Of a stretch of DNA of 64,000 nucleotides, positions 51,548-58,955 are shown in pieces. The notes below the pieces were generated by a model. It saw only the letters and a list, made by a program, of their open reading frames with translations, did no database searches and was not told the DNA's origin. Position numbers and translations under genes: made by a program. Every line of letters starts with the position of its first letter. Position 1 is the first letter of the stretch. This DNA comes from Streptomyces physcomitrii (GTDB taxonomy: Bacteria; Actinomycetota; Actinomycetes; Streptomycetales; Streptomycetaceae): positions 62,001-126,000 of the forward strand of contig NZ_JAAWWP010000003.1 in the NCBI RefSeq assembly GCF_012273655.1, read 5' to 3'.

Positions 51548-52269
51548 GGGACGACGGGGTGCCGGGAGATGGGGTGCCGGGCGGGCAGGGGACGCCGGAC
51601 GGGCTGGGGACGCCAGTCGAGCGCGCGGGCGCCCGGCCTGGCGGCACCGGCACCGGCACCGGCAAGGTCCGAGTCCTCCTCGCCGACGACGAGCACCTGA
51701 TCCGGGGTGCGCTCGCCGCGCTGCTCGCGCTGGAGGAGGATCTGACGGTGGTCGCCGAGGCGGCCTCCGGGCCCGAGGCGCTGGCGATGGCCCGGGCGCA
51801 TGTGCCGGATGTGGCGGTACTCGATCTGCAGATGCCCGGCGCGGACGGTGTGACAGTGGCCACACGGCTGCGGGACGAACTCCCGGGCTGCCGTTCGCTG
51901 ATCGTGACCAGCCACGGGCGCCCCGGCCACCTGAAGCGGGCGCTCGCGGCGGGGGTGCGCGGCTTCGTGCCGAAGACCGTCAGCGCCCAGCGGCTGGCCG
52001 AGATCATCCGTACCGTGCACGCCGGAAACCGTTATGTCGACCCGGACTTGGCGGCCGACGCGATCTCCGCCGGGGACTCCCCGCTGACCGCGCGGGAGGC
52101 CGAGGTCCTCGAACTCGCGGCGGACGGGGCACCGGTCACCGAGATCGCCGACCGCGCCGGGCTCTCCCAGGGAACCGTGCGCAACTACCTCTCCTCGGCG
52201 GTCAGCAAACTCGGGGCCGAGAACCGGCATGCGGCGGTACGTCTCGCGCGCGCCCGAGGTTGGGTATAG
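51544..52269 (+). CDS. NarL/LuxR-family response regulator
   Basis: The protein has 241 residues from GTG 51544, which overlaps the kinase stop; the first ~40 residues are a Gly-rich extension not usual for the family, so a later start is possible. Receiver domain: LLADDEH acidic pair, phospho-Asp in VAVLDLQMPGADG, Lys in VPKTVS. LuxR HTH: LTAREAEVLELAADG to AVRLARARGWV. Expected to control the adjacent exporter genes. Confidence 0.95.
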   Translation: MRDDGVPGDGVPGGQGTPDGLGTPVERAGARPGGTGTGTGKVRVLLADDEHLIRGALAALLALEEDLTVVAEAASGPEALAMARAHVPDVAVLDLQMPGADGVTVATRLRDELPGCRSLIVTSHGRPGHLKRALAAGVRGFVPKTVSAQRLAEIIRTVHAGNRYVDPDLAADAISAGDSPLTAREAEVLELAADGAPVTEIADRAGLSQGTVRNYLSSAVSKLGAENRHAAVRLARARGWV

Positions 52270-52291
52270 TGGAGCCCGCGCTTCGGCGCAT

Positions 52292-52364
52292 GCGAACGTA
52301 GCTCAGTTGGTAGAGCGCAACCTTGCCAAGGTTGAGGTCGCGAGTTCGAACCTCGTCGTTCGCT
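52292..52364 (+). tRNA. tRNA-Gly (GCC), copy 2
   Basis: A 73-base cloverleaf identical to 47667-47739, only 22 bases after the regulator stop codon. A TATAGT -10-like hexamer (52265-52270) overlaps that stop codon, so the promoter lies inside the end of the regulator gene. Confidence 0.96.
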
Positions 52365-52375
52365 CCGAAGGAAGA

Positions 52376-52409
52376 GAACCCCCGCTCCGGGTGAGCGGGG
52401 GTTCTTCCG
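52376..52409 (+). terminator. Terminator of tRNA-Gly copy 2
   Basis: Arms 52376-52386 and 52394-52404 are exact complements (11 bp), followed by ttccg. Confidence 0.88.
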
Positions 52410-52645
52410 TTCCGCCACCCGGTTCTCTTCGCTCTGCCGGCCGTTTCTCCGTTCCGTCCGTTCCGTCGGCCCGGGAGGGATCCGCCCGCTTGCGGGGATC
52501 GGATCCGGCCCCTTCCGCCTTGTCCGTAAGGGGACTTGACCCTTCCGGTGAGTTGTTTGCCTGAGGCGACCATCCAGTAGCGTGCCCGTCGCACCCGGCC
52601 CGCCGGATCCCGGCCGGGCCGCTCTGGCACGTATGGAGGTCGGCG

Positions 52646-53509
52646 ATGACGGCACCGCAGCAGCAGTGGGACATCACCTCGGGCGTGGGGATCACCGCCC
52701 TCGCCGTGGCCGCCGCGAGAGCGCGGGAGTCGCTCCGCCCGGACCGGCTGATCAACGACCCGTACGCCGGGGCCTTCGTTGAGGCCGCCGGGCTCGACCT
52801 GCCCTTCCTGCGGCTCGAAGCGCCCGGCGAGCAGTCCGACCCCGCGCTGATGACCGACTACGTGGGCGTCCGCTCCCGGGTCTTCGACGACTTCCTGGTC
52901 GCGGCGGCGGAGGACGGTTTGCGCCAAGTCGTGGTGCTCGCCTCCGGGCTGGACAGCCGCGCCTTCCGGCTGCCCTGGCCCGCCGGCACCCGCTGCTTCG
53001 AGCTCGACCAGCCGCTCGTACTCGACTTCAAGCTGCGGGTCCTCGGCGCCGAGGGGGCCGAGCCGCTCTGCGCGCACACCCCCGTCCCGGTGGATCTGCG
53101 GGACGACTGGGCGGCGGCCCTGGAGGCGGCGGGCTTCGACGGCGCGCTGCCCACCGCCTGGCTGGCCGAGGGGCTGCTGCCGTATCTGCCGCCCGCGGCC
53201 GAGGAGCAGCTCTTCCGGGAGATCGACCGGCTCTCCGCCCCGGGCAGCCGGGCCGCCGTCGAACACATCGACCAGGCGGCCGCGGTGGCCCGTGAGCCCC
53301 AGCTGCTCGCGGACGGCGAGGCGTACGGCATCGATCTGAAGGCCCTGCTGCCCGAGGGGGAGCGCCGGGCGCCGCAGGAGCAGCTCACCGCGCTGGGCTG
53401 GCGGTGGAGCGCCGCCTCCGCGCACGAGTCGGCCCGCGGCCTCGGCCGGACGCTGCCCTCCACCGGGACGACGGACCGCGCCGTCCACCTCCGCGCCCGC
53501 AAGGACTGA
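52646..53509 (+). CDS. LCM-like SAM-dependent methyltransferase (TIGR00027 type)
   Basis: The protein has 287 residues. ATG 52646 has GGAGG 6 bases upstream. Family marks: RARESLRPDRLINDPYA near the N-terminus, the TDYVGVRSRVFDDFL segment, the SAM site VVLASGLDSRAFRL near 100, and WLAEGLLPYLPP near 175. This actinobacterial family resembles leucine carboxyl methyltransferases and polyketide O-methyltransferases. Substrate unknown. Confidence 0.92.
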   Translation: MTAPQQQWDITSGVGITALAVAAARARESLRPDRLINDPYAGAFVEAAGLDLPFLRLEAPGEQSDPALMTDYVGVRSRVFDDFLVAAAEDGLRQVVVLASGLDSRAFRLPWPAGTRCFELDQPLVLDFKLRVLGAEGAEPLCAHTPVPVDLRDDWAAALEAAGFDGALPTAWLAEGLLPYLPPAAEEQLFREIDRLSAPGSRAAVEHIDQAAAVAREPQLLADGEAYGIDLKALLPEGERRAPQEQLTALGWRWSAASAHESARGLGRTLPSTGTTDRAVHLRARKD

Positions 53510-53630
53510 GCTTTCCGCGAGGGCTGGGCTTTCCGCGAGGGCTGGGCTTTCCGCGAGGACTGGAGCCTCCCGCGAGGGCTCAGCTTTCGCGAGGAGTGAG
53601 CCTCCCCCGAGGGCTGGGCTTCCCACCCGC
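53510..53630. repeat. Degenerate 17-19-bp tandem repeats downstream of the methyltransferase gene
   Basis: Seven imperfect units of the type gggctgggctttccgcga begin right after the stop codon. Each unit repeats the end of the gene's 3' context, so they look like slippage or duplication products. Non-coding. Confidence 0.8.
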
Positions 53631-53761
53631 CCCGTACCCGGCTCCCACCGGTTTCCCACCCTTGCCGCCCTACCGTCGTGACCGCCGGGGCCGTCCAGGA
53701 CCGGCATCACGAGGTTCCCGCCGTCCGGTCCGGTGGCGGCGGGGCGGGAAGGCAGGTGGCG

Positions 53762-55333
53762 ATGTACCGCAGGCGCACACGTCCCCGGGGGCGCCGGGCC
53801 CCCGGCCGCGCTCCGGGCCGCACGGGGGTGTGGCTCGCCCTGGGCGCCCTGCTGCTGGCCGGGGCCACCGCCTGCGGCGACGGCGGATCCGGGAAGGCGG
53901 CGGAGGAGTCCGCGGCCCCCTCCGCCCCGCCGTCGGCCGACTCCGGCGAGGCGGACTCGCAGCGGAACATCGTCTTCGTCCTCACCGACGACCTCTCCGA
54001 GGACCTCGTCGAGTACATGCCGCACGTCGAGGAGATGCGGAAGCAGGGCCTGTCCTTCGCCGACTACACCGTGACGGACTCGCTCTGCTGCCCCTCCCGC
54101 TCCTCGATCTACACCGGCAAGTACCCGCACAACACAGGGGTGTTCACCAACACCCCGCCGGACGGCGGCTTCGACGTCTTCCATGAGAAGGGCAACGAGG
54201 ACCACACCTTCGCCACCTCGCTCAAGGAGCGCGGCTACCGCACGGCGATGATGGGCAAGTACCTCAACCGCTACGAACCGGATATGACGGTCGGCGGCGA
54301 GAAGAACTACGTACCGCCCGGCTGGGACGAGTGGGCCGTGGCCGGAAACGGCTACCCCGAGTACGACTACACGCTGAACGAGAACGGCCGCACCGTGAAG
54401 TACGGCCACGAGCCCGAGGACTACCTCACCGATGTGGTGAGCAGGAAGGGCCAGGACTTCGTCACCGAGTCGGCGAAGGACGGCAAGCCCTTCGTCCTGG
54501 ACATCTCCACCTTCGCCCCGCACGGGCCGGCCACCCCGGCGCCCGAGGACGAGGAGAAGTTCGCCTCTCTGAAGGCCCCGCGGCCGCCGTCCTTCGACAA
54601 GCTGCCCGAGGACGCCCCGAAGTGGCTCGCGCAGAAGAAGCCGCTGCCGGAGAAGCAGCTGAAGAAGATCGACCGGAACCACCGGGAGCGCGTCCGCTCC
54701 GTGCAGGCCGTCGACCGCATGATCGGCGACCTCCAGGACCGGCTGAAGAAAGAGGGTGTCTACGAGGACACCGTCTTCGTCTTCGCCTCCGACAACGGCT
54801 TCCACATGGGCGAGTACCGGCTCACCCCCGGGAAGCAGACCGCCTTCGACACCGACGTCAATGTGCCGCTGATCGTCACCGGACCCGGCGTCCCCGAGGG
54901 CCGCACCAGCCACGCGGTGGTCGGCAACATCGACCTCGCCCCCACCTTCACCGCACTCGGCGGCGGCACCCCGGCCTCCGAGGTGGACGGCCGCAGCCTG
55001 GTCCCGCTCCTCGGCGGCGAGACCCCGAAGGACTGGCCCCGGGCCGCGCTGATCGAGCACCACGGCGCCAAGGACACGGCCGAGGACCCCGATCGCCCGC
55101 GCAAGGGCAGCGGCAACCCGCCCGGTTACGAGGCGATCCGCACCGCCGACGCCACCTACGTCGAGTACGCCGACGGCTCCCGCGAGTTCTACGACCGGCG
55201 GCGCGACCCGGACCAGCTGCACAACACCTACGGCGAGCTGTCCGGGGAGAGGAAGAAGGAACTGGCGCGGCAGGTGGCCGCGTTGCGGTCCTGCGAGGGC
55301 GCGAAGGAGTGCGGGGGCGCGGCGGGTTCGTAG
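53762..55333 (+). CDS. Lipoprotein sulfatase (Cys type)
   Basis: The protein has 523 residues. ATG 53762 has GGAAGG upstream. Lipoprotein signal: WLALGALLLAGATAC, Cys38 lipidated. Sulfatase domain: NIVFVLTDDLS metal site, formylglycine motif C-C-P-S-R at 109-113, and FASDNGFHMGEYRL, which resembles heparan/glucosamine-type sulfatases. Tethered outside the membrane to release sulfate from sulfated sugars or similar. Second sulfatase in the window, unrelated in anchoring to the first. Confidence 0.92.
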   Translation: MYRRRTRPRGRRAPGRAPGRTGVWLALGALLLAGATACGDGGSGKAAEESAAPSAPPSADSGEADSQRNIVFVLTDDLSEDLVEYMPHVEEMRKQGLSFADYTVTDSLCCPSRSSIYTGKYPHNTGVFTNTPPDGGFDVFHEKGNEDHTFATSLKERGYRTAMMGKYLNRYEPDMTVGGEKNYVPPGWDEWAVAGNGYPEYDYTLNENGRTVKYGHEPEDYLTDVVSRKGQDFVTESAKDGKPFVLDISTFAPHGPATPAPEDEEKFASLKAPRPPSFDKLPEDAPKWLAQKKPLPEKQLKKIDRNHRERVRSVQAVDRMIGDLQDRLKKEGVYEDTVFVFASDNGFHMGEYRLTPGKQTAFDTDVNVPLIVTGPGVPEGRTSHAVVGNIDLAPTFTALGGGTPASEVDGRSLVPLLGGETPKDWPRAALIEHHGAKDTAEDPDRPRKGSGNPPGYEAIRTADATYVEYADGSREFYDRRRDPDQLHNTYGELSGERKKELARQVAALRSCEGAKECGGAAGS

Positions 55334-55625
55334 GTGCGCGGGATCGCCGCGGGTTCGGGCTCGGGCTCGGGCTCGAAGAGGTGCGGGATCGCCGCGGGTT
55401 CGGGTTCGCAGAGGTGCGGGATGTGCGGGATCGCCGGTTTGCGGCGGGCGTGCGGGGCCGGGTCGCTGGTCGGGGACCCGGCCCCGTTCCGCCGGTGCGG
55501 AGGCCTCGTACGGAGGCGGCGGCCCGTACGGAAGCGGAGGCCCGTACGGAGGCGGCGGCACCGTACGGCGGAGGCGGCGGAGGCGCGTGTAATCGGCGGG
55601 CCCGCGCGGGCAGTTGAGGGAGGGG
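55334..55625. repeat. Low-complexity repeats between the sulfatase gene and purC
   Basis: About 290 bases. The first half has three copies of gtgcgggatcgccg-type units with gggttcgggctcgg runs (55333-55440). The second half has a triplicated cgtacggaggcggcggc-type unit (55505-55575), which would read PPPYG-type in one minus frame. I see no supported gene; it may contain remains of one. Confidence 0.6.
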
Positions 55626-56525
55626 TCAGGCCCAGTTCAGCCCGGTGAGCCGCTCGTAGGCCTCGATGTACTTGGCGCGGGTCGCCTCGACGACTTTCTC
55701 CGGCAGCGGGGGCGTCGGCCGCTCGGCGGCGCGGTCCCAGCCGGACTCGGGGGAGGTCAGCCAGTCGCGGACGAACTGCTTGTCGAAGGAGGGCTGCGCG
55801 CGGCCGGGCTCCCACTCCTCGGCGGGCCAGAACCGCGAGGAGTCCGGGGTGAGCACCTCGTCGGCGAGGACCAGTTCCCCACCGTCGAAGCCGAACTCGA
55901 ACTTGGTGTCCGCGAGGATCAGCCCGCGTTCGCGCGCGGTGTCCCGGGCCCGGGCGTAGACGGCGAGGGTGGCCTGCCGCAGCTCCGCCGCGGTCTCCGC
56001 GCCGACCTGGCGGGCGACCTCCTCATAGGAGACGTTCTCGTCGTGCTCGCCGACCGCCGCCTTGGTCGCCGGGGTGAACACGGCCGCGGGCAGCTCCGAG
56101 CCGTCGACCAGCCCGTGCGGCAGGGCGAGACCGCAGACGGTACGGGTCTGCTCGTACTCCGTGAGGCCCGAACCGGTGAGGTAGCCGCGCGCCACGCACT
56201 CGACGGGGACCATGTCGAGCGCCTTGCAGACCAGGGTCCGGCCCGCCCAGTCGGCCGGGGCGCCCTCGGGCAGCTCGCTGCTCAGTACGTGGTTGGGGAC
56301 CAGGTCGGCGAGCTGGTCGAACCACCACAGGGAGAGCTGGGTCAGCACCCGGCCCTTGTCCGGGATCTCGGTGGGCAGCACCCAGTCGTAGGCGGAGATC
56401 CGGTCGCTGGCGACCATGACCAGGTCCCCGGACGCGTTGCGGTACAGGTCGCGCACCTTGCCGGTGTGCAGATGCACCAGGCCCGGAACCTCCCTGGGTT
56501 CGGGCTTCTCGACGAATCCGGACAC
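55626..56525 (-). CDS. purC: SAICAR synthase
   Basis: The protein has 299 residues. GTG 56525 has AGGAGG 5 bases upstream. Family motifs: HTGKVRDLY near 21, SDRISAYDWVLPTEIPDKG near 41, VECVARGYLTGSG near 115, ILADTKFEFG near 205. Ligates aspartate to CAIR with ATP in purine synthesis. Single-gene unit here. Confidence 0.97.
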   Translation of the reverse strand: MSGFVEKPEPREVPGLVHLHTGKVRDLYRNASGDLVMVASDRISAYDWVLPTEIPDKGRVLTQLSLWWFDQLADLVPNHVLSSELPEGAPADWAGRTLVCKALDMVPVECVARGYLTGSGLTEYEQTRTVCGLALPHGLVDGSELPAAVFTPATKAAVGEHDENVSYEEVARQVGAETAAELRQATLAVYARARDTARERGLILADTKFEFGFDGGELVLADEVLTPDSSRFWPAEEWEPGRAQPSFDKQFVRDWLTSPESGWDRAAERPTPPLPEKVVEATRAKYIEAYERLTGLNWA

Positions 56526-56679
56526 CGGTTCCTCCTGTGGCTCAGTCCCTCGCTCGGTACACGCGGGGCTCCGTACATACCCTCCGATTCTCGCTCATGG
56601 CGCGGGTGACCTGGTGAGGGGGCCGCCGGCGGGCCCCGCTTTCCGGGTTCCGGATCCTCGCCGCCGGGCCGACGGCCGG

Positions 56680-56783
56680 TCGGGTTCGCGGTCCGGTCTG
56701 GCTCGCGGTTCGGTGGGGCTCGCGGTTCGGTCGGGCTCGCGGTCCGGTCGGGCGCGCGGTCCGGTCGGGCTCGCGGTTCAGTC
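56680..56783. repeat. Tandem 16-18-bp repeats downstream of the DMFase-like gene
   Basis: Six units of the type gggctcgcggttcggtc with C/T and G/A variants fill the space between purC and the dimethylformamidase-like gene. Non-coding. Confidence 0.85.
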
Positions 56784-56794
56784 GTACCTGCCCC

Positions 56795-58546
56795 TCAGTC
56801 GTGCTTGCAGATGCGGTCGAGGAGGTTGGCGGTGGCGCGCTGGACGCGGGGGTCGACATGACCCGGGCGGTCCAGGGCGGGTGACCAGGCGAAGGTGCCG
56901 GAGGCGAAGACCAGGGCACCCGAGGGCGCCCGGTACAGCGAGGTCTCCTGGTGGCGGCGGGTGCCCTCGGCGTCCTCGTACGGGGAGTGGGCGAGCAGCA
57001 CCCGGCCCTCGTGCTCGGGCAGCGGGGTGCGCGGGAAGTAGCGGTCGGCCTCCCCCGCGACCAGGCCCTCGATGCCCTCGCCCTCGTGCGCCCCGGTCGC
57101 CTCCCACAGCCAGTGGTCGGCGTTGCGCACCACCAGCGGGCTGGGCTCGGGCACCCGGCCCGCGTACTGGATGCCCATCAGCTCCTGCTCCGGCCGGTCG
57201 ATCTCGCGCCAGAGTGCCGGGCGGCCCGGGCCGCGCCGCTTGCGGCAGCGCATCAGCCGGTCCGGCACCCCGGACGGCGAGGGGCCCAACTCGACCTGCC
57301 AGTACATGGAGTTGGCGGAGAGGAAGACCAGCGAGGTGCCGTGCTCGCGGGCGCGTTCGGTGGTCCGGCGCATCGGCACCGACCAGTATTCGTCGTGCCC
57401 CGGGAAGACCAGGCCGCGGTACCGCGCCGGGTCCACGCGTCCGGCGTGCAGATCGCGGGTGTCGGCGTAGGCGAGGTCGTAGCCGTACCGCTCCGCCCAG
57501 CGGATGAAGTCGTAGGCGTGGCCGACGTGCAGGGGCAGCCCGGCGCCCGCGTACGGCCGGTCGAAGGAGACGGTGGTCGCCGCCTCCCGCTCGCCGAGCA
57601 GCCGCCCCTGCTCGTCCCAGGCGTGGTAGAGGCTGGCACCGGTGCGGCCGTCCTCGGGGAAGAGGTTGTACGCCTGCCAGGTGACGTCCGGGAGCAGCAG
57701 GAGCAGGTCCGCGCGGCGCTCGTCGCGGACGGTGAAGGGGACGTGCGAACGGAAGCCGTCCACCGTGGTGAGCACGGCGACATACGCGCCCACGTTCCAG
57801 TAACTCGGCACCTGGAGGCGCCAGGAGAGCCACCAGTGGTGGCAGGAGACCGACCGGTCCGCGGTGAGCGGCGGCTGCTGCTTGATGCCGGAGAGCCGAG
57901 GGCTGGTGGTGATGTGCGCGGCGCCGTCGCCCTGGTAGTGGCCGATCCGGTAGATGTCCACGCTGAACTGCTGCGGCGGGTCGACCGTGATGTGGAAGTC
58001 GATCGCCTCGCCCGGCGCCACCGCGCCGGTCGCGGTGAACCCCTTGATCTGCCGGTGCACATCGTCCGCCATCCGGGGCCCGCTGGGACGCGGCGCGGGG
58101 ACCCGGCGGGCACCGGGCGCGGGGGCGTGGTCCACGTACCAGGGGACCACCTGACCGGTGTCGTCGAAGTAGTGCTCGCTGCCGCGCAGCCAGGGCAGCG
58201 GCCCCTGCCCGAAGGGGTCGCTGACCGCGTGCGCCAGCGCCCCGGACTCCCAGCGCCGGATCAGCGGCGGGGCCGCGTCGCCGGTGGTGGAGGTGGTGGG
58301 GGCGGTGCCGGGTGGGGGCTCGGCGGTGGCGTCGCTCGGGGTCTTCGTGGTGGTCGCGGGGGTCGCGGGCTTCGCGGTGGTCGCGGTGGTCCCGGTGGTC
58401 GCGGGCTTCGCTGTGGTCCCGGTGGTCGCCGGCTTCGCGGTGGTCGCGGTCGCCGGGGCGGCCGTGGGCTGTGTGGGGGGCGTGGGGTGTGCGGGGGGAA
58501 TGGTGTTCTTCGGCGGTTGCCCGGCCGGTTGCTGCTGCGCTCTCAT
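56795..58546 (-). CDS. N,N-dimethylformamidase beta-subunit-like protein
   Basis: The protein has 583 residues. ATG 58546 has GGGAGGGG upstream. The first ~95 residues are low complexity, with ATTAKPATTGTTAKP-type repeats. The rest matches the large-subunit family: SVDIYRIGHYQGDGA, RLQVPSYWNVGAYVAVL, FDRPYAG, YDFIRWAERYGYDLAY and FPGHDEYWS near 360. DMFase large subunit carries the iron site; Tyr and His/Glu in the last motif fit. No small subunit gene adjoins, so the true substrate may differ from DMF. No signal peptide seen. Confidence 0.85.
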   Translation of the reverse strand: MRAQQQPAGQPPKNTIPPAHPTPPTQPTAAPATATTAKPATTGTTAKPATTGTTATTAKPATPATTTKTPSDATAEPPPGTAPTTSTTGDAAPPLIRRWESGALAHAVSDPFGQGPLPWLRGSEHYFDDTGQVVPWYVDHAPAPGARRVPAPRPSGPRMADDVHRQIKGFTATGAVAPGEAIDFHITVDPPQQFSVDIYRIGHYQGDGAAHITTSPRLSGIKQQPPLTADRSVSCHHWWLSWRLQVPSYWNVGAYVAVLTTVDGFRSHVPFTVRDERRADLLLLLPDVTWQAYNLFPEDGRTGASLYHAWDEQGRLLGEREAATTVSFDRPYAGAGLPLHVGHAYDFIRWAERYGYDLAYADTRDLHAGRVDPARYRGLVFPGHDEYWSVPMRRTTERAREHGTSLVFLSANSMYWQVELGPSPSGVPDRLMRCRKRRGPGRPALWREIDRPEQELMGIQYAGRVPEPSPLVVRNADHWLWEATGAHEGEGIEGLVAGEADRYFPRTPLPEHEGRVLLAHSPYEDAEGTRRHQETSLYRAPSGALVFASGTFAWSPALDRPGHVDPRVQRATANLLDRICKHD

Positions 58547-58955
58547 CGTGGTCCCCTCCCTCGCCTTGCGTGGTGGTGCGGGGTGGTGCGGGTGGTGCCG
58601 GACGTCGTGGACATGTGAGAAGTGGGCTTATCTGAACTCGCCGGGGGCTGTGGGGTGTTGCCTGCGAGGGCTGCCTCCCGGGCCCTGCCCGCCGGAGGGC
58701 ACGGGGCGTCGCGCTGAGCGACCTCCCGGCCACGACTCGTGTCAGGACCGGTCCCAGCACATCACATGACGCACCGGCCTCGTCACCTTTCGTCGCGAAT
58801 AGGCGTGAGGAGAACCACATCAACGCGCGGGAGCGTGCGCCCCGCGCGCCCGCGGGCGCCTGCGCACTCCACCGCCGCACCCGAGGTCGCAGGTGGTGCG
58901 CCCGCGAGTTCGCGGGCGCCTGCCCCCGCACGCCGGCCGCCGCGGGATATTCCGC
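58547..58955. other. Intergenic region with GC palindromes
   Basis: No gene in ~410 bases. It holds a perfect 14-bp palindrome GCGCCCGCGGGCGC (58846-58859) and a 9-bp hairpin (58898-58906 with 58911-58919), which may terminate the membrane-protein gene at 58956. The promoter of the DMFase-like gene is expected at 58560-58640. Confidence 0.5.

Noticed and set aside
55505..55575. Minus-strand PPPYG-type coding considered as a gene end
   Set aside because: Too short, with purC ending at 55626 in a different frame, and no start or domain.
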